This document shows positions 8,577-16,428 of a stretch of 33,308 nt of DNA, in pieces. The stretch comes from an uncultured Lysobacteraceae bacterium. Lineage in GTDB: Bacteria > Pseudomonadota > Gammaproteobacteria > Xanthomonadales > Xanthomonadaceae. The DNA is taken from positions 1 to 33,308 of the forward strand of contig CAMLLG010000045.1 of the NCBI GenBank assembly GCA_946480825.1, given 5' to 3'. Position numbers and translations under genes: made by a program. The notes under the pieces were generated by a model. The model did no database searches and was not told where the DNA came from. It saw only the letters and a list, made by a program, of their open reading frames with translations. Every line of letters starts with the position of its first letter. The first letter of the stretch is position 1.

Positions 8577-9488
8577 TTACGGTTGCGTGGACTGCAGCGC
8601 AGGCGGCGCCGACGGATCCACCGCTGGCGCGGGAGGCGGCGCGACCGCCACGAACATCGACCGGAACTGCGGCGCCAGCATCGGTGCCAGCACCGTGGTG
8701 GGCACTTCCACCGAACGCACGCCGTCGATGTAGGGCCCGACCTGGTAGGGCGGGAACACGAACCGCAGCGCCATCAGCTTCTGGCCATCCGGCGCCAGCA
8801 CCGGCTCGAACGCCGCGAAGGAGGCGGCGGTGGGCTCGGTACCTTCGTCGATCATGCGCCCGACCGTGCGCATCACTTCGGCGCGTTCGGCGGGCGGCAG
8901 TTCGTCGGCGTCCACCCGCTGCGACAGCGACGCATGCAATTGTTCGCGGGCGTAATCCGAAATGGCGACCCAACTCGCGGCCTCTGGGAACAGGTCGTTC
9001 GCGGTCAACAGCTTGTTCTGCTGCGGCAACCAGACGAATCGCGCGACCAGCGGCGCGCCATGCGCACCGCCGGTGTAACTCGTGCCCTCCACGCCGACCG
9101 CCACGATCTCCGGCGTTTCCGCCTGCAGCGTGAAATTCAGCGACAACTCGTAGGGACCGACCTGTTTGGCCGGGTCGGCGGCCTGCACGGATTTGAGCAG
9201 CTCCGCGCGCGCGCCTTCGGCGTAGCGATGCAGGGCCTCGGCCAGACCGGGGTATTTCTTCGCCGCGGGCGGATAACTGATGCCGATGATGTAGCGGGCG
9301 TCCTGTTCGATGACGTCCTTCAGATCGACGGGCGGCGGCGCTGCGGGGGCCGGGGCGGGCGCGTCGGCCTGGACCTGGGTGGGTGCATCGTCGTCTTTCT
9401 TGCACGCGCCCAAGGTAAGGGCGAGCGTCAGGGCGACCACCAGCGCGGCCGGGGTCTTCAGGGAACACTTGGGGATGGAGGTGCGCAT
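8577..9488 (-). CDS. DUF3298 domain lipoprotein (RsiV-like C-terminal domain)
   Basis: Predicted lipoprotein of 303 residues. A lipobox (LTLGAC) follows a hydrophobic segment; the mature N-terminus is charged (KKDDD) then Ala/Pro-rich. The body matches DUF4163/DUF3298: a central YTGGAHG motif, a LTANDLFPEAASW segment, and near the end FVFPPYQVGPYIDG, which in this family is typically F-x-P-Y-x-V-x-P-Y. RsiV of Bacillus, an anti-sigma factor that binds lysozyme, carries the same domain, but here there is no anti-sigma region; function in the envelope is unknown. The ATG at 9488 gives the lipoprotein signal directly; the frame is open further upstream without a better start, and no clear ribosome binding site is visible. 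Confidence 0.82.
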   Translation of the reverse strand: MRTSIPKCSLKTPAALVVALTLALTLGACKKDDDAPTQVQADAPAPAPAAPPPVDLKDVIEQDARYIIGISYPPAAKKYPGLAEALHRYAEGARAELLKSVQAADPAKQVGPYELSLNFTLQAETPEIVAVGVEGTSYTGGAHGAPLVARFVWLPQQNKLLTANDLFPEAASWVAISDYAREQLHASLSQRVDADELPPAERAEVMRTVGRMIDEGTEPTAASFAAFEPVLAPDGQKLMALRFVFPPYQVGPYIDGVRSVEVPTTVLAPMLAPQFRSMFVAVAPPPAPAVDPSAPPALQSTQP

Positions 9489-9588
9489 GGGGGACGCATG
9501 TCGGGACGAAGTCCCGTTCGCAATGTGGGGGGTGGACGCAGGATAGCCCAAGCCGCGGCGGCGATGCGCGACCGCAAGTCGCGGACAC

Positions 9589-9618
9589 AAAAAAGCCCCG
9601 GACGCGAACGCCCGGGGC
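9589..9618 (-). terminator. Rho-independent terminator of the first cold-shock gene
   Basis: Minus strand: GCCCCGG stem, 10-base loop, then six T. It starts 18 bases after the stop codon of the cold-shock gene at 9637. Confidence 0.88.
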
Positions 9619-9636
9619 CGGTACCGCGACGCCGGA

Positions 9637-9846
9637 TTACAGCGCCTGGACTTCGTCGGCCTGCAGGCCCTTCTGGCCCTGCACGACCTTGAAGGTGACC
9701 TGCTGGCCTTCCTTCAGCGACTTGAAGCCGTTGCCCTGGATCGAGCGGAAGTGGACGAAGAGGTCCTGGCCGCTTTCCGGGGTGATGAAGCCGAAACCCT
9801 TGGCATCGTTGAACCACTTGACGGTGCCGCTCTGACGATCTGACAT
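9637..9846 (-). CDS. Cold-shock protein (CspA family), copy 1
   Basis: Single cold-shock domain protein of 69 residues that binds single-stranded RNA and DNA and melts RNA structure. RNP1 is KGFGFI (16-21) and RNP2 LFVHF (29-33). AGGAGC precedes the ATG. It differs from the tandem copy at 9973-10182 in only three residues: F18 against Y, N39 against T, Q49 against K. It has its own terminator, and the other copy's terminator lies upstream, so the two are probably separate transcripts. Csp genes may be cold-, growth- or stress-controlled, and sequence alone does not say which this is. Confidence 0.96.
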   Translation of the reverse strand: MSDRQSGTVKWFNDAKGFGFITPESGQDLFVHFRSIQGNGFKSLKEGQQVTFKVVQGQKGLQADEVQAL

Positions 9847-9924
9847 GTTGCGTTGCTCCTGAAAATTACTGGACGGTTCCGTCGTACCCTGCCTTCAGAA
9901 CAAGGGCGAACCGATGGAACCAAT

Positions 9925-9953
9925 AAAAAACCCCGGACGAGTGCGCCCAGGGT
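9925..9953 (-). terminator. Rho-independent terminator of the second cold-shock gene
   Basis: Minus strand: ACCCTGG pairs with CCGGGGT (one G-T pair) around a 10-base loop and runs into a T-rich tail (TTTTTT). It sits between the two cold-shock genes. Confidence 0.82.
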
Positions 9954-9972
9954 ATTGTCTCGGCGACGCTAG

Positions 9973-10182
9973 TTACAGCGCCTGGACTTCGTCGGCCTGC
10001 AGGCCCTTCTGGCCCTGCACGACCTTGAAGGTGACCTTCTGGCCTTCCTTCAGGGACTTGAAGCCGGTGCCCTGGATGGAGCGGAAATGGACGAACAGGT
10101 CCTGGCCGCTTTCCGGGGTGATGAAGCCATAGCCCTTGGCATCGTTGAACCACTTGACGGTGCCGCTCTGACGATCGGACAT
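9973..10182 (-). CDS. Cold-shock protein (CspA family), copy 2
   Basis: Cold-shock domain protein of 69 residues, 66 identical to copy 1. RNP1 here is KGYGFI and RNP2 LFVHF. GAGGAG lies eight to thirteen bases before the ATG. The upstream DNA is long and gene-free, which fits the long 5' leaders that control CspA-type mRNAs, but a leader structure was not established. The nucleotide sequences of the two coding regions are almost the same while the flanks differ, suggesting a recent tandem duplication or gene conversion. Confidence 0.96.
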   Translation of the reverse strand: MSDRQSGTVKWFNDAKGYGFITPESGQDLFVHFRSIQGTGFKSLKEGQKVTFKVVQGQKGLQADEVQAL

Positions 10183-10751
10183 GGGTGTTACTCCTCACTA
10201 CTACTATCAACAGTTGGGTGGATACACGGGGCCTTGCGAGCGCCGCGACTGTCTAGCCAGGGGTAACGCGAACGATGAGCGGATCGTCTGGGGCCGACCG
10301 TGAAACGGTTGCTGCCTTGGATCTACCATCGGGCCACGATGTACCGTGATCCCGCTTGGAACAGTGCGCCCACCATACACCACAACGCCGCCGTTTTGTG
10401 AAGTGGGGCATGGAACTTTTTTGGCCGTCGGCGGTCGCCTCGCGTCGACGGCAGGGAGACCTCCCGCGCCCGGATGAGGATGCCGCGCGATTTCTCCGGG
10501 GATTCCGCAGGGGACGCCGGTGTCCGGGGCCGACCGCGGCGACCCGCGGGACGATCCGTCCTCACGGGTCAGTAACGTCAACGCCCGGTCGGAAGTGACG
10601 CAATGCGGCAAGTTTCCGCGATGGCACGGGCCGGAATCGATTGGCACGCTTCCTGCTTGTACATCCTGTGAACCACCCGTGCAGCGTGTCCCGTTCCATC
10701 GTCAATGCGTTACCCCGAGTCTCCTGCGATAACGACCGCCAGAGGCGTCCC
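10183..10751. other. Long divergent intergenic region (cold-shock leader and sigma-54 promoter region)
   Basis: About 570 bases without a credible gene. The left part should hold the promoter and leader of cold-shock copy 2; on the minus strand TTCACA (10397-10402) and TATGGT-like bases (10372-10377) sit 19 apart, a weak candidate that would give a leader of about 180 bases. The right part holds a sigma-54-type promoter at 10641-10658 directed at the small gene at 10752. Confidence 0.5.
10641..10658 (+). promoter_or_regulatory. Sigma-54 (RpoN)-type promoter
   Basis: TTGGCACGCTTCCTGCTT matches the RpoN consensus TGGCAC-N5-TTGC at all but one of its ten fixed positions (C for T), with GG at -24 and GC at -12 in exact spacing. 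The predicted start of transcription is near 10667, about 85 bases before the ATG at 10752. Confidence 0.7.
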
Positions 10752-10931
10752 ATGCAAGTCGACATCCCCGCCACGAACGTCAGCGACGATGCCGTCGTCG
10801 CGCGTCTGTTCGATCTCGCCCGCCAGGGCGATACCGCCACCCGCGAGTACCAGCTGCTGGATTACGTGATCCAGAAACGCCTGCAGCAGACCTACGGTGG
10901 CGATTACACCCGTACCGCCTATGCCGCGTGA
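10752..10931 (+). CDS. Small conserved-type protein of unknown function, 59 residues
   Basis: Not recognised as a named family; I believe similar short proteins occur in Xanthomonadaceae, but this is from memory. The 59 residues contain a likely helical pair (DDAVVARLFDLARQGDT and EYQLLDYVIQKRLQQTYGG), no signal peptide, no membrane segment and no Cys. The ATG at 10752 has AGAGG nine bases upstream. It follows a sigma-54-like promoter, so expression may depend on an RpoN activator. It ends 16 bases before the stop of the convergent rhomboid gene, and a shared hairpin lies there. Confidence 0.72.
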   Translation: MQVDIPATNVSDDAVVARLFDLARQGDTATREYQLLDYVIQKRLQQTYGGDYTRTAYAA

Positions 10932-10942
10932 CGGGTGCCGGT

Positions 10943-10973
10943 CTGGTCAGCCCCCGAAGCCGGGGCTGACCAG
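10943..10973. terminator. Bidirectional hairpin between the small gene and the rhomboid gene
   Basis: CTGGTCAGCCCC and its exact 12-base complement with a 7-base loop. It covers the rhomboid stop codon and could end both convergent transcripts. No T-run is present. Confidence 0.5.
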
Positions 10974-11567
10974 TCGGCGCAGGAAATGCCCGGCCAGCGC
11001 CGGCTGCTGCAGCAACGTGAACACGAGTCCGTAGAGCGCCCCCCACAGATGGGCGCTGTGATTGATGTTGTCGCCGCCGCGCCTGTCCATCCAGATGCTG
11101 TACCAGATGTACAGACCGGCGAACGCGAACGCCGGAATCGGCAGGACGAAGAACAGCACGATGCCGCCCCACGGGTCGAGCAGAACCGACGCGAACAACA
11201 CCGCGGACACCGCACCCGATGCGCCCAGACTGCTGTAGCGCGCATCGTGGCGATGGCGCAGATACGTCGGCAGGATCGCGATCACTATCGCCGAGAGATA
11301 GAACAGCAGATAGCCCACCGGCGTGATCCGGGCGCTGAAATACGTCTCCATCAATCCGCCGAACGAATACAGCGTGATCATGTTGAACGCCAGGTGCATG
11401 CCGTTGGCGTGGATGAAACCGTGCGTCAGCAGGCGATCGTATTCGCGGCGGCGATCGATGGCGGGCGGCCACAGGATCAATCGCTGGAACAGCGAATCGC
11501 GCTCCCAGGCCTGCCAGGACACGATCACGGTGATCGCGACCAGCGCGAGCGTGATGTAGGCGGTCAT
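10947..11567 (-). CDS. Rhomboid family intramembrane serine protease
   Basis: Six-helix inner-membrane protease of 206 residues that cleaves transmembrane segments. The catalytic Ser is S117 in GASGAVSA and the catalytic His H173 in SAHLWGALYG, both set in membrane helices. THGFIHANGMHLAFNM is the conserved region around the first loop and second helix. The core lacks extra soluble domains. The substrate is unknown. The start ATG at 11567 lies 24 bases after the POT transporter stop, so the two may share a transcript. Confidence 0.94.
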   Translation of the reverse strand: MTAYITLALVAITVIVSWQAWERDSLFQRLILWPPAIDRRREYDRLLTHGFIHANGMHLAFNMITLYSFGGLMETYFSARITPVGYLLFYLSAIVIAILPTYLRHRHDARYSSLGASGAVSAVLFASVLLDPWGGIVLFFVLPIPAFAFAGLYIWYSIWMDRRGGDNINHSAHLWGALYGLVFTLLQQPALAGHFLRRLVSPGFGG

Positions 11568-11591
11568 GCGTACGCGCCCTGCCCGATCGGA

Positions 11592-13211
11592 TCAGGCCGC
11601 ACGGTAATAGTCCTGCATCGGATAGCGCCGCGCGTACCAGGCGAAGATCATCGCCGCCAGGAACGCGAAGCCGGCGAAGAAGAACATCAGGAACGCGTTC
11701 TCGCTCAATCCCGTGGACGCGATCCACGCCTCCGTCGCCTCGTGTTTGACGCCTGCGTTGGTGAGCAGCACCCAGACGTTGCCGAAGGTCACCGACAGCA
11801 TCCAGAAACTCATGATCACGCCCTTCATCGCCGGTGGCGACTGGCTGTAGGCGAATTCGAGGCCGGTCGCGGACACCAGCACCTCGCCGAAGGTGAGCAG
11901 CGCGTAAGGCGCGATCTGCCACGCCAACGACACCGGATCGCCGCCGTCGATCCACAGCTGGATGATGCCGGCGAACACCCACGCCAATCCCGAGAAGCCG
12001 ATGCCGAAGCCCATCCGGCGCAGCGCGGTGACCCTGAAACCCATTTTCGTCAGCAGCGGATACAGCACGAGGTTGTTGAACGGGATCAGCAGCATCACCA
12101 GCAGCGGATTCAGCGCCTGCATCTGCGCGGCCTCCTTCACCAGCCAGCTCGGCCACCACCACATCTCGTGCGGCACCAGCATCGACTTGCCCTGCAGCAC
12201 CCAGGTCGAGGCCTTCTGGTCGAACAGCGACCAGAACGGGCTGACGATCGCGAACACGATCAGGATCCGGAGTACCGCACGCACGCCGTCGACCGCCGCA
12301 TCGGGATGCGCGCCGCGGGCGCGTTCGAGCTGCAGCGCCGTGCCGATGCCGCCCAGCGCCAGCACCGCGCCGAGCGCGAGGCAGAACGAAATCACGAAGC
12401 CGAATTTCTCGGGCCACCACGCCGGCGAAATGCCCCAGCCGATCAGCAGCGCGACCGCCAGCAGGACGCCGGAGGCCGCGACCGCGGTGCCGAAGCCCTT
12501 GTCGCCGCGCGCGCCGCCGCGCAGCGCGGTCATGGTCACGCTCATGAACGAATCGGGGTCGCGCGGCGCAGGCGGCACGTTGGTGTATTTGTGCCGACCC
12601 ATCCAGAAGATGATCGTGGCGATGAACATCAACACGCCCGGAATGCCGAACGCGATGGCCGGACCGTAGGCACTGAGGATGCGCGGCATCAACAGCGACG
12701 CGAAGAACGAACCGAAATTGATCGTCCAGTAAAAGGCATCGTAGACGACCTTCGCCAGATGCTTGTTCGACTGGTCGAACTGATCGCCGACGAACGACGA
12801 GACCAATGGTTTGATGCCCCCCGACCCCAGCGCGATCAGGAAGAGGCCGGTATAGAAACCGGTGCCGTGACCCTCGAACAGTGCGAGGCAGGCGTGGCCG
12901 GCGCAGTACAGCAGCGACAGCCACAGGATCGTGTGGTACTTGCCGAAGAAACGATCCGACAGCCAACCGCCGAGCAGCGGGAAGAAATACACGCCGATGA
13001 CGAAGCTGTGGAAGACTTCCTTCGCCATGCCCTCGCGCTCGGCTTCGGGCAGATACGACAGCAGCACGCTGCCGACGAGGAACGGCACCAGGATGTTGCG
13101 CATCCCGTAGAAGCTGAAGCGCTCGCAGGCCTCGTTGCCGATGATGTAGGGGATCTGGCGGGGCAGGCGGGCCGGGGCGCCGGCCGGAGTCGCTTCAGCG
13201 GCTGCGGTCAT
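11592..13211 (-). CDS. POT/PTR family proton-dependent oligopeptide transporter
   Basis: Inner-membrane major facilitator family symporter for di- and tripeptides, 539 residues with about 14 predicted helices. The family signature ExxER is at E27, E30 and R31 (NEACERFSFYG), followed by GGWLSDRFFGKYHTI and later FxYSQSPPAMKG, which matches the FSYSQAPxxMKS-type signature of the PTR2 family. The ATG at 13211 has GAGAGA upstream. With the neighbouring peptidases (M3, M14, rhomboid) it fits a protein-degrading lifestyle, but no operon links them except possibly the rhomboid gene just downstream. Confidence 0.94.
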   Translation of the reverse strand: MTAAAEATPAGAPARLPRQIPYIIGNEACERFSFYGMRNILVPFLVGSVLLSYLPEAEREGMAKEVFHSFVIGVYFFPLLGGWLSDRFFGKYHTILWLSLLYCAGHACLALFEGHGTGFYTGLFLIALGSGGIKPLVSSFVGDQFDQSNKHLAKVVYDAFYWTINFGSFFASLLMPRILSAYGPAIAFGIPGVLMFIATIIFWMGRHKYTNVPPAPRDPDSFMSVTMTALRGGARGDKGFGTAVAASGVLLAVALLIGWGISPAWWPEKFGFVISFCLALGAVLALGGIGTALQLERARGAHPDAAVDGVRAVLRILIVFAIVSPFWSLFDQKASTWVLQGKSMLVPHEMWWWPSWLVKEAAQMQALNPLLVMLLIPFNNLVLYPLLTKMGFRVTALRRMGFGIGFSGLAWVFAGIIQLWIDGGDPVSLAWQIAPYALLTFGEVLVSATGLEFAYSQSPPAMKGVIMSFWMLSVTFGNVWVLLTNAGVKHEATEAWIASTGLSENAFLMFFFAGFAFLAAMIFAWYARRYPMQDYYRAA

Positions 13212-13353
13212 GGAATCTCTCTCGATGGGGACAGGTGCGCGGGGGCGGGCGAACGGCGAGTGTAGAGGGGAATCGGGCGGCGGCGCATGTCCCCGCCCAC
13301 CGCGATGGCTGCGGCGGCCGTTCAGCCGGACAGGATCAGCGGGACGACAACAC

Positions 13354-14010
13354 TCAGACCCACTCGGTCAGCCCCTCGCGCGCGTACAGCCGCGCGAACG
13401 AGGGACGCGCCTTCAACCGCGCCGCCAGCGCGGCCAGATGCGGCCATTCGGTGGCGGGCTTCGGCATGTTGCGCGACCAGCGCATCAACATCACCAGATA
13501 GAAATCGGCGGCGCTCGGCCGCTCACCCAGCAGATGCGGACCGTGTTCGGCGAGATGACGATCGATCCGGTCCCACTGCGCTTCGATCCGCGGCCGCACG
13601 TGCTGCAGCACGGCATCGGCGTTCGCCTCGCCCGCCGGCTCGTGCGGATACCACCACTGCCGGAACAGCGGCTGCACCATGTTGGCGAGATTGAACATCC
13701 ACTGGGTGTAATCGATCCGCTGCCGATCCGCGAGCGCGGGCGCCAGATCCCCGGCGGGAAACGCATCGGCCAGATGCATCAGCAACGCCGCTGCCTCGTA
13801 GTGCGCGCGACCGTCGATCACCAGCGTCGGCACCACGCCATTGGGATTCAGGGCGAGATATTCCGGCGTCTTCTGCGCGCCGGCCTTGGTGTCCACCAGC
13901 GCGAGCGCGTGCGGCGCGTCCAGCTCGATCAGCAACCAATGCACGACCAGACTGGCGGCGCCCGGGGCGTAATACAGCGTATACGGTGAGGGATCGTGAG
14001 AAGGGATCAT
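13354..14010 (-). CDS. Glutathione S-transferase family protein
   Basis: Cytoplasmic GST, 218 residues. The thioredoxin-like N-terminal domain has YTLYYAPGAASLVVHW (with the catalytic-region Ser/Tyr zone), the cis-Pro motif NPNGVVPTL and the glutathione gamma-Glu motif YEAAALLMHLAD. The all-helical C-terminal domain holds SAADFYLVMLMRW, the usual N-capping box region. The ATG at 14010 is preceded by GGAG; the frame is open further upstream without a better start. It is divergent from the M14 peptidase (126 bases between starts). The substrate is unknown. Confidence 0.92.
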   Translation of the reverse strand: MIPSHDPSPYTLYYAPGAASLVVHWLLIELDAPHALALVDTKAGAQKTPEYLALNPNGVVPTLVIDGRAHYEAAALLMHLADAFPAGDLAPALADRQRIDYTQWMFNLANMVQPLFRQWWYPHEPAGEANADAVLQHVRPRIEAQWDRIDRHLAEHGPHLLGERPSAADFYLVMLMRWSRNMPKPATEWPHLAALAARLKARPSFARLYAREGLTEWV

Positions 14011-14136
14011 GATGTCTCCGGCGCGAAGTCGCCAAGTGTCGCACAGGCTTCGGGGAGGCCGGACATGACCATCGACAGGCCTCCGCAGGTCCCGTGCAGG
14101 GCACAATGCAGGGTCGCCCCATCCTGCCTGCCAACC

Positions 14137-15945
14137 ATGCGTTCGATCACCGCCACCGCCGCCGTTCTGTGCGCCATCGCGCTCGCCCTGCCCGCATCGG
14201 TCGCCACCGGGGCCGACACGCCGACCGGGACGGACGGACTGCGAACCGCAGCCGAGCGCAGCGGCTACGCCGCCACCGGCCGTTACGACGAAGTGATCGC
14301 GCTGTGCGATGCGTTCGCGCGGCGTCATGCCGACGCGGTGCGCTGCATCGACTTCGGCAGCACGCCAGAAGGCCGACCGATGAAGGCGCTGGTGGTCACG
14401 CGCAGCGGCGCGCGCACGCCGGAACAGGCGCGCGCCGCAGGTCTGCCGGTGCTGCTGGTGCAGGGCGGCATCCACGCCGGCGAGATCGACGGCAAGGATG
14501 CGGGTTTTCTCGCATTGCGCGAAACGCTGGAAGGCAAGGCCGCGCGCGGTGCGCTGGAAAAACTGGTGCTGATCTTCGTGCCGGTGTTCAACATCGACGG
14601 TCACGAGCGCTTCCGTGCGTGGAACCGGCCGAATCAGAACGGCCCCGCGGAAATGGGCTGGCGCACCACCGCGCGCAATTTCAATCTCAACCGCGATTAC
14701 GCCAAGGCCGATGCGCCGGAAATGCAGGCGATGCTGGCGCTGGTCGACACCTGGGACCCGATCGCGACCATCGATCTGCACGTCACCAACGGCGCCAAGT
14801 TCGAGCACGACATTTCGATCCAGGTCGAACCGGTGCACGCCGGCGATGAGGCGCTACGCACGGCAGGGCTGCAACTGCGCGACGGCACGATGGATCGGCT
14901 GCGCCGGCAGGGCTCGCTGCCGCTGCCGTTCTATCCTTCGTTCGTCGAACACGACAACCCCGCGTCCGGTTTCGTCGACGGCGTGTCGGCGCCGCGCTTC
15001 TCCACCGGCTATTTCCACCTGCGCAACCGCCTCGGCATGCTGGTGGAAACGCACGCGTGGAAGGACTATCCGACCCGCGTGCGGATCACCCGCAATACCG
15101 TGATCGCGGTGCTGGAACTGACGGCGAAGCACGGCGCCGAATGGCGCCGGCTCGCGGACGAGGCCGATGCGCGCGCCGCCGCGCTGGGCGGACAGCGCGT
15201 GCCGCTGACGTGGACCGCGACCGACAAGGTCCGCACCATCGATTTCCGCGGCTACGCCTACACCCGCACGCCGTCGGATGTCTCCGGCGGCACGATGACC
15301 CGCTACGACGACACCCGGCCACAGATCTGGACGCTGCCGCTGCGCGACGAGATCGTGCCCGCGCTGCAGGTCCTCGCACCCACGGGCGGCTACGTGGTGC
15401 CGGCGGCCTATGCCGAGCAGGTGGCGACCAAACTGCGCCAGCACGGCATCGCATTCTCGCGGTTGCAGACCGCGCATCCGCGACTCGCGGTGCAGACGTT
15501 CCGCGACGAGACGCCGACCTTCGCCGCGACGCCGGTCGAAGGCCGCCAACGGCTGACGGTGGACGGCGAGTGGACATCGGAAACGCTCGACATCGGCGCA
15601 GGCACGCTGTTCGTGCCGATCGCACAACCCAAGGCGCGACTGGCGATGTCGCTGCTGGAACCCCGGGCGCCGGATTCGCTGCTGGCCTGGGGACATTTCA
15701 ACAATGCGTTCGAGCGGAAGGAATACATGGAGGACTACGTCGCCGAAGACGTGGCCCGCGAGATGCTCGCGCGCGACCCAGCGCTGCGCGCCGCATTCGA
15801 AGACAAGCTCGGGACCGACGCGAAATTCGCCGCCGACCCGAACGCACGCCTGGAGTTCTTCTACCGCCGCCACAGCGCCTGGGACGACCGCTTCGGTCTG
15901 TATCCGGTGCTGCGCGTCGACAGCGCACTCCCGGACGCGCGCTGA
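14137..15945 (+). CDS. Secreted M14 family zinc carboxypeptidase
   Basis: Exported metallocarboxypeptidase-like protein, 602 residues. A signal peptide covers about residues 1-26. Zinc ligands are H113 and E116 in GGIHAGEIDGKD and H215 in IDLHVTNG. FVPVFNIDGHER and RNFNLNRDYAKADAPE are typical of this M14 branch. The C-terminal half (from about 330) is a longer region found in bacterial secreted members and ends in a segment rich in charged residues. The catalytic Glu of the family, usually about 70 residues before the end of the peptidase domain, fits LGMLVETHAWKDY. The start at 14137 gives the signal peptide but has only a weak ribosome binding site. A good terminator follows. Confidence 0.92.
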   Translation: MRSITATAAVLCAIALALPASVATGADTPTGTDGLRTAAERSGYAATGRYDEVIALCDAFARRHADAVRCIDFGSTPEGRPMKALVVTRSGARTPEQARAAGLPVLLVQGGIHAGEIDGKDAGFLALRETLEGKAARGALEKLVLIFVPVFNIDGHERFRAWNRPNQNGPAEMGWRTTARNFNLNRDYAKADAPEMQAMLALVDTWDPIATIDLHVTNGAKFEHDISIQVEPVHAGDEALRTAGLQLRDGTMDRLRRQGSLPLPFYPSFVEHDNPASGFVDGVSAPRFSTGYFHLRNRLGMLVETHAWKDYPTRVRITRNTVIAVLELTAKHGAEWRRLADEADARAAALGGQRVPLTWTATDKVRTIDFRGYAYTRTPSDVSGGTMTRYDDTRPQIWTLPLRDEIVPALQVLAPTGGYVVPAAYAEQVATKLRQHGIAFSRLQTAHPRLAVQTFRDETPTFAATPVEGRQRLTVDGEWTSETLDIGAGTLFVPIAQPKARLAMSLLEPRAPDSLLAWGHFNNAFERKEYMEDYVAEDVAREMLARDPALRAAFEDKLGTDAKFAADPNARLEFFYRRHSAWDDRFGLYPVLRVDSALPDAR

Positions 15946-16017
15946 GCGCGAGGATCGTTGCCATCGTCCTCAGATCGAGGCACACTCGTTGCATGCGTAT
16001 CGCTACCGAACGAACGT

Positions 16018-16070
16018 GAAAGATCATCCGACCACGCCGCGCTGAGCGCAGCGCGATCTTTCGCTTTTTT
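16018..16070 (+). terminator. Two-tier Rho-independent terminator after the M14 gene
   Basis: An outer stem GAAAGATC/GATCTTTC encloses an inner stem GCGCT/AGCGC; the outer arm is followed by GC and six T. It lies 72 bases past the stop at 15945. Confidence 0.75.
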
Positions 16071-16089
16071 CTTCGGATCGAACAACGCC

Positions 16090-16410
16090 ATGAAAATGTA
16101 CATCCTCGTCCGGGACGATGTCCCGTTGGGCTTCGCGATGGTCGCGGTCGCACACGCGTCGCTTGCCGGCTACCTGAAATTCTAGGATTCGCCCGAAGTA
16201 CAGGCCTAGTTGTCGGGGCCGTTCTTCAAGGCCGTCTGCAAGGTCAACGCCAGCGAATTCGAGAACGCCAAGACGGTGCCGGACCATGTGGTCCTGACCG
16301 AATCCGCGCTCGGTGGACGCGAAGTCGCGATCGCGTTCAAACCACGCGACGAATGGCCGAAGATGTTCCGGTTCCTTCGGCTCTACCGGGATCCACCGGC
16401 GACGTCGTGA
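16090..16410 (+). pseudogene. PTH2-like (peptidyl-tRNA hydrolase type 2 family) gene with two in-frame TAG codons
   Basis: One continuous reading frame of 107 codons, ATG at 16090 to TGA at 16408-16410, is broken by TAG at 16183-16185 and again at 16207-16209. Ignoring them it reads MKMYILVRDDVPLGF, then VAHASLAGYLKF, stop, DSPEVQA, stop, LSGPFFKAVCKV and REVAIAFKPRDEWPKMFRF. This is the full length of a conserved small protein I recognise as related to PTH2. The first TAG probably replaces a Gln (CAG) and the second a Trp (TGG). The rest of the frame is intact, with no frameshift, so decay is recent, or the ambers are read through. The ribosome binding site before 16090 is weak. Confidence 0.75.
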
Positions 16411-16428
16411 CGCACGAACAGAGGGCCC

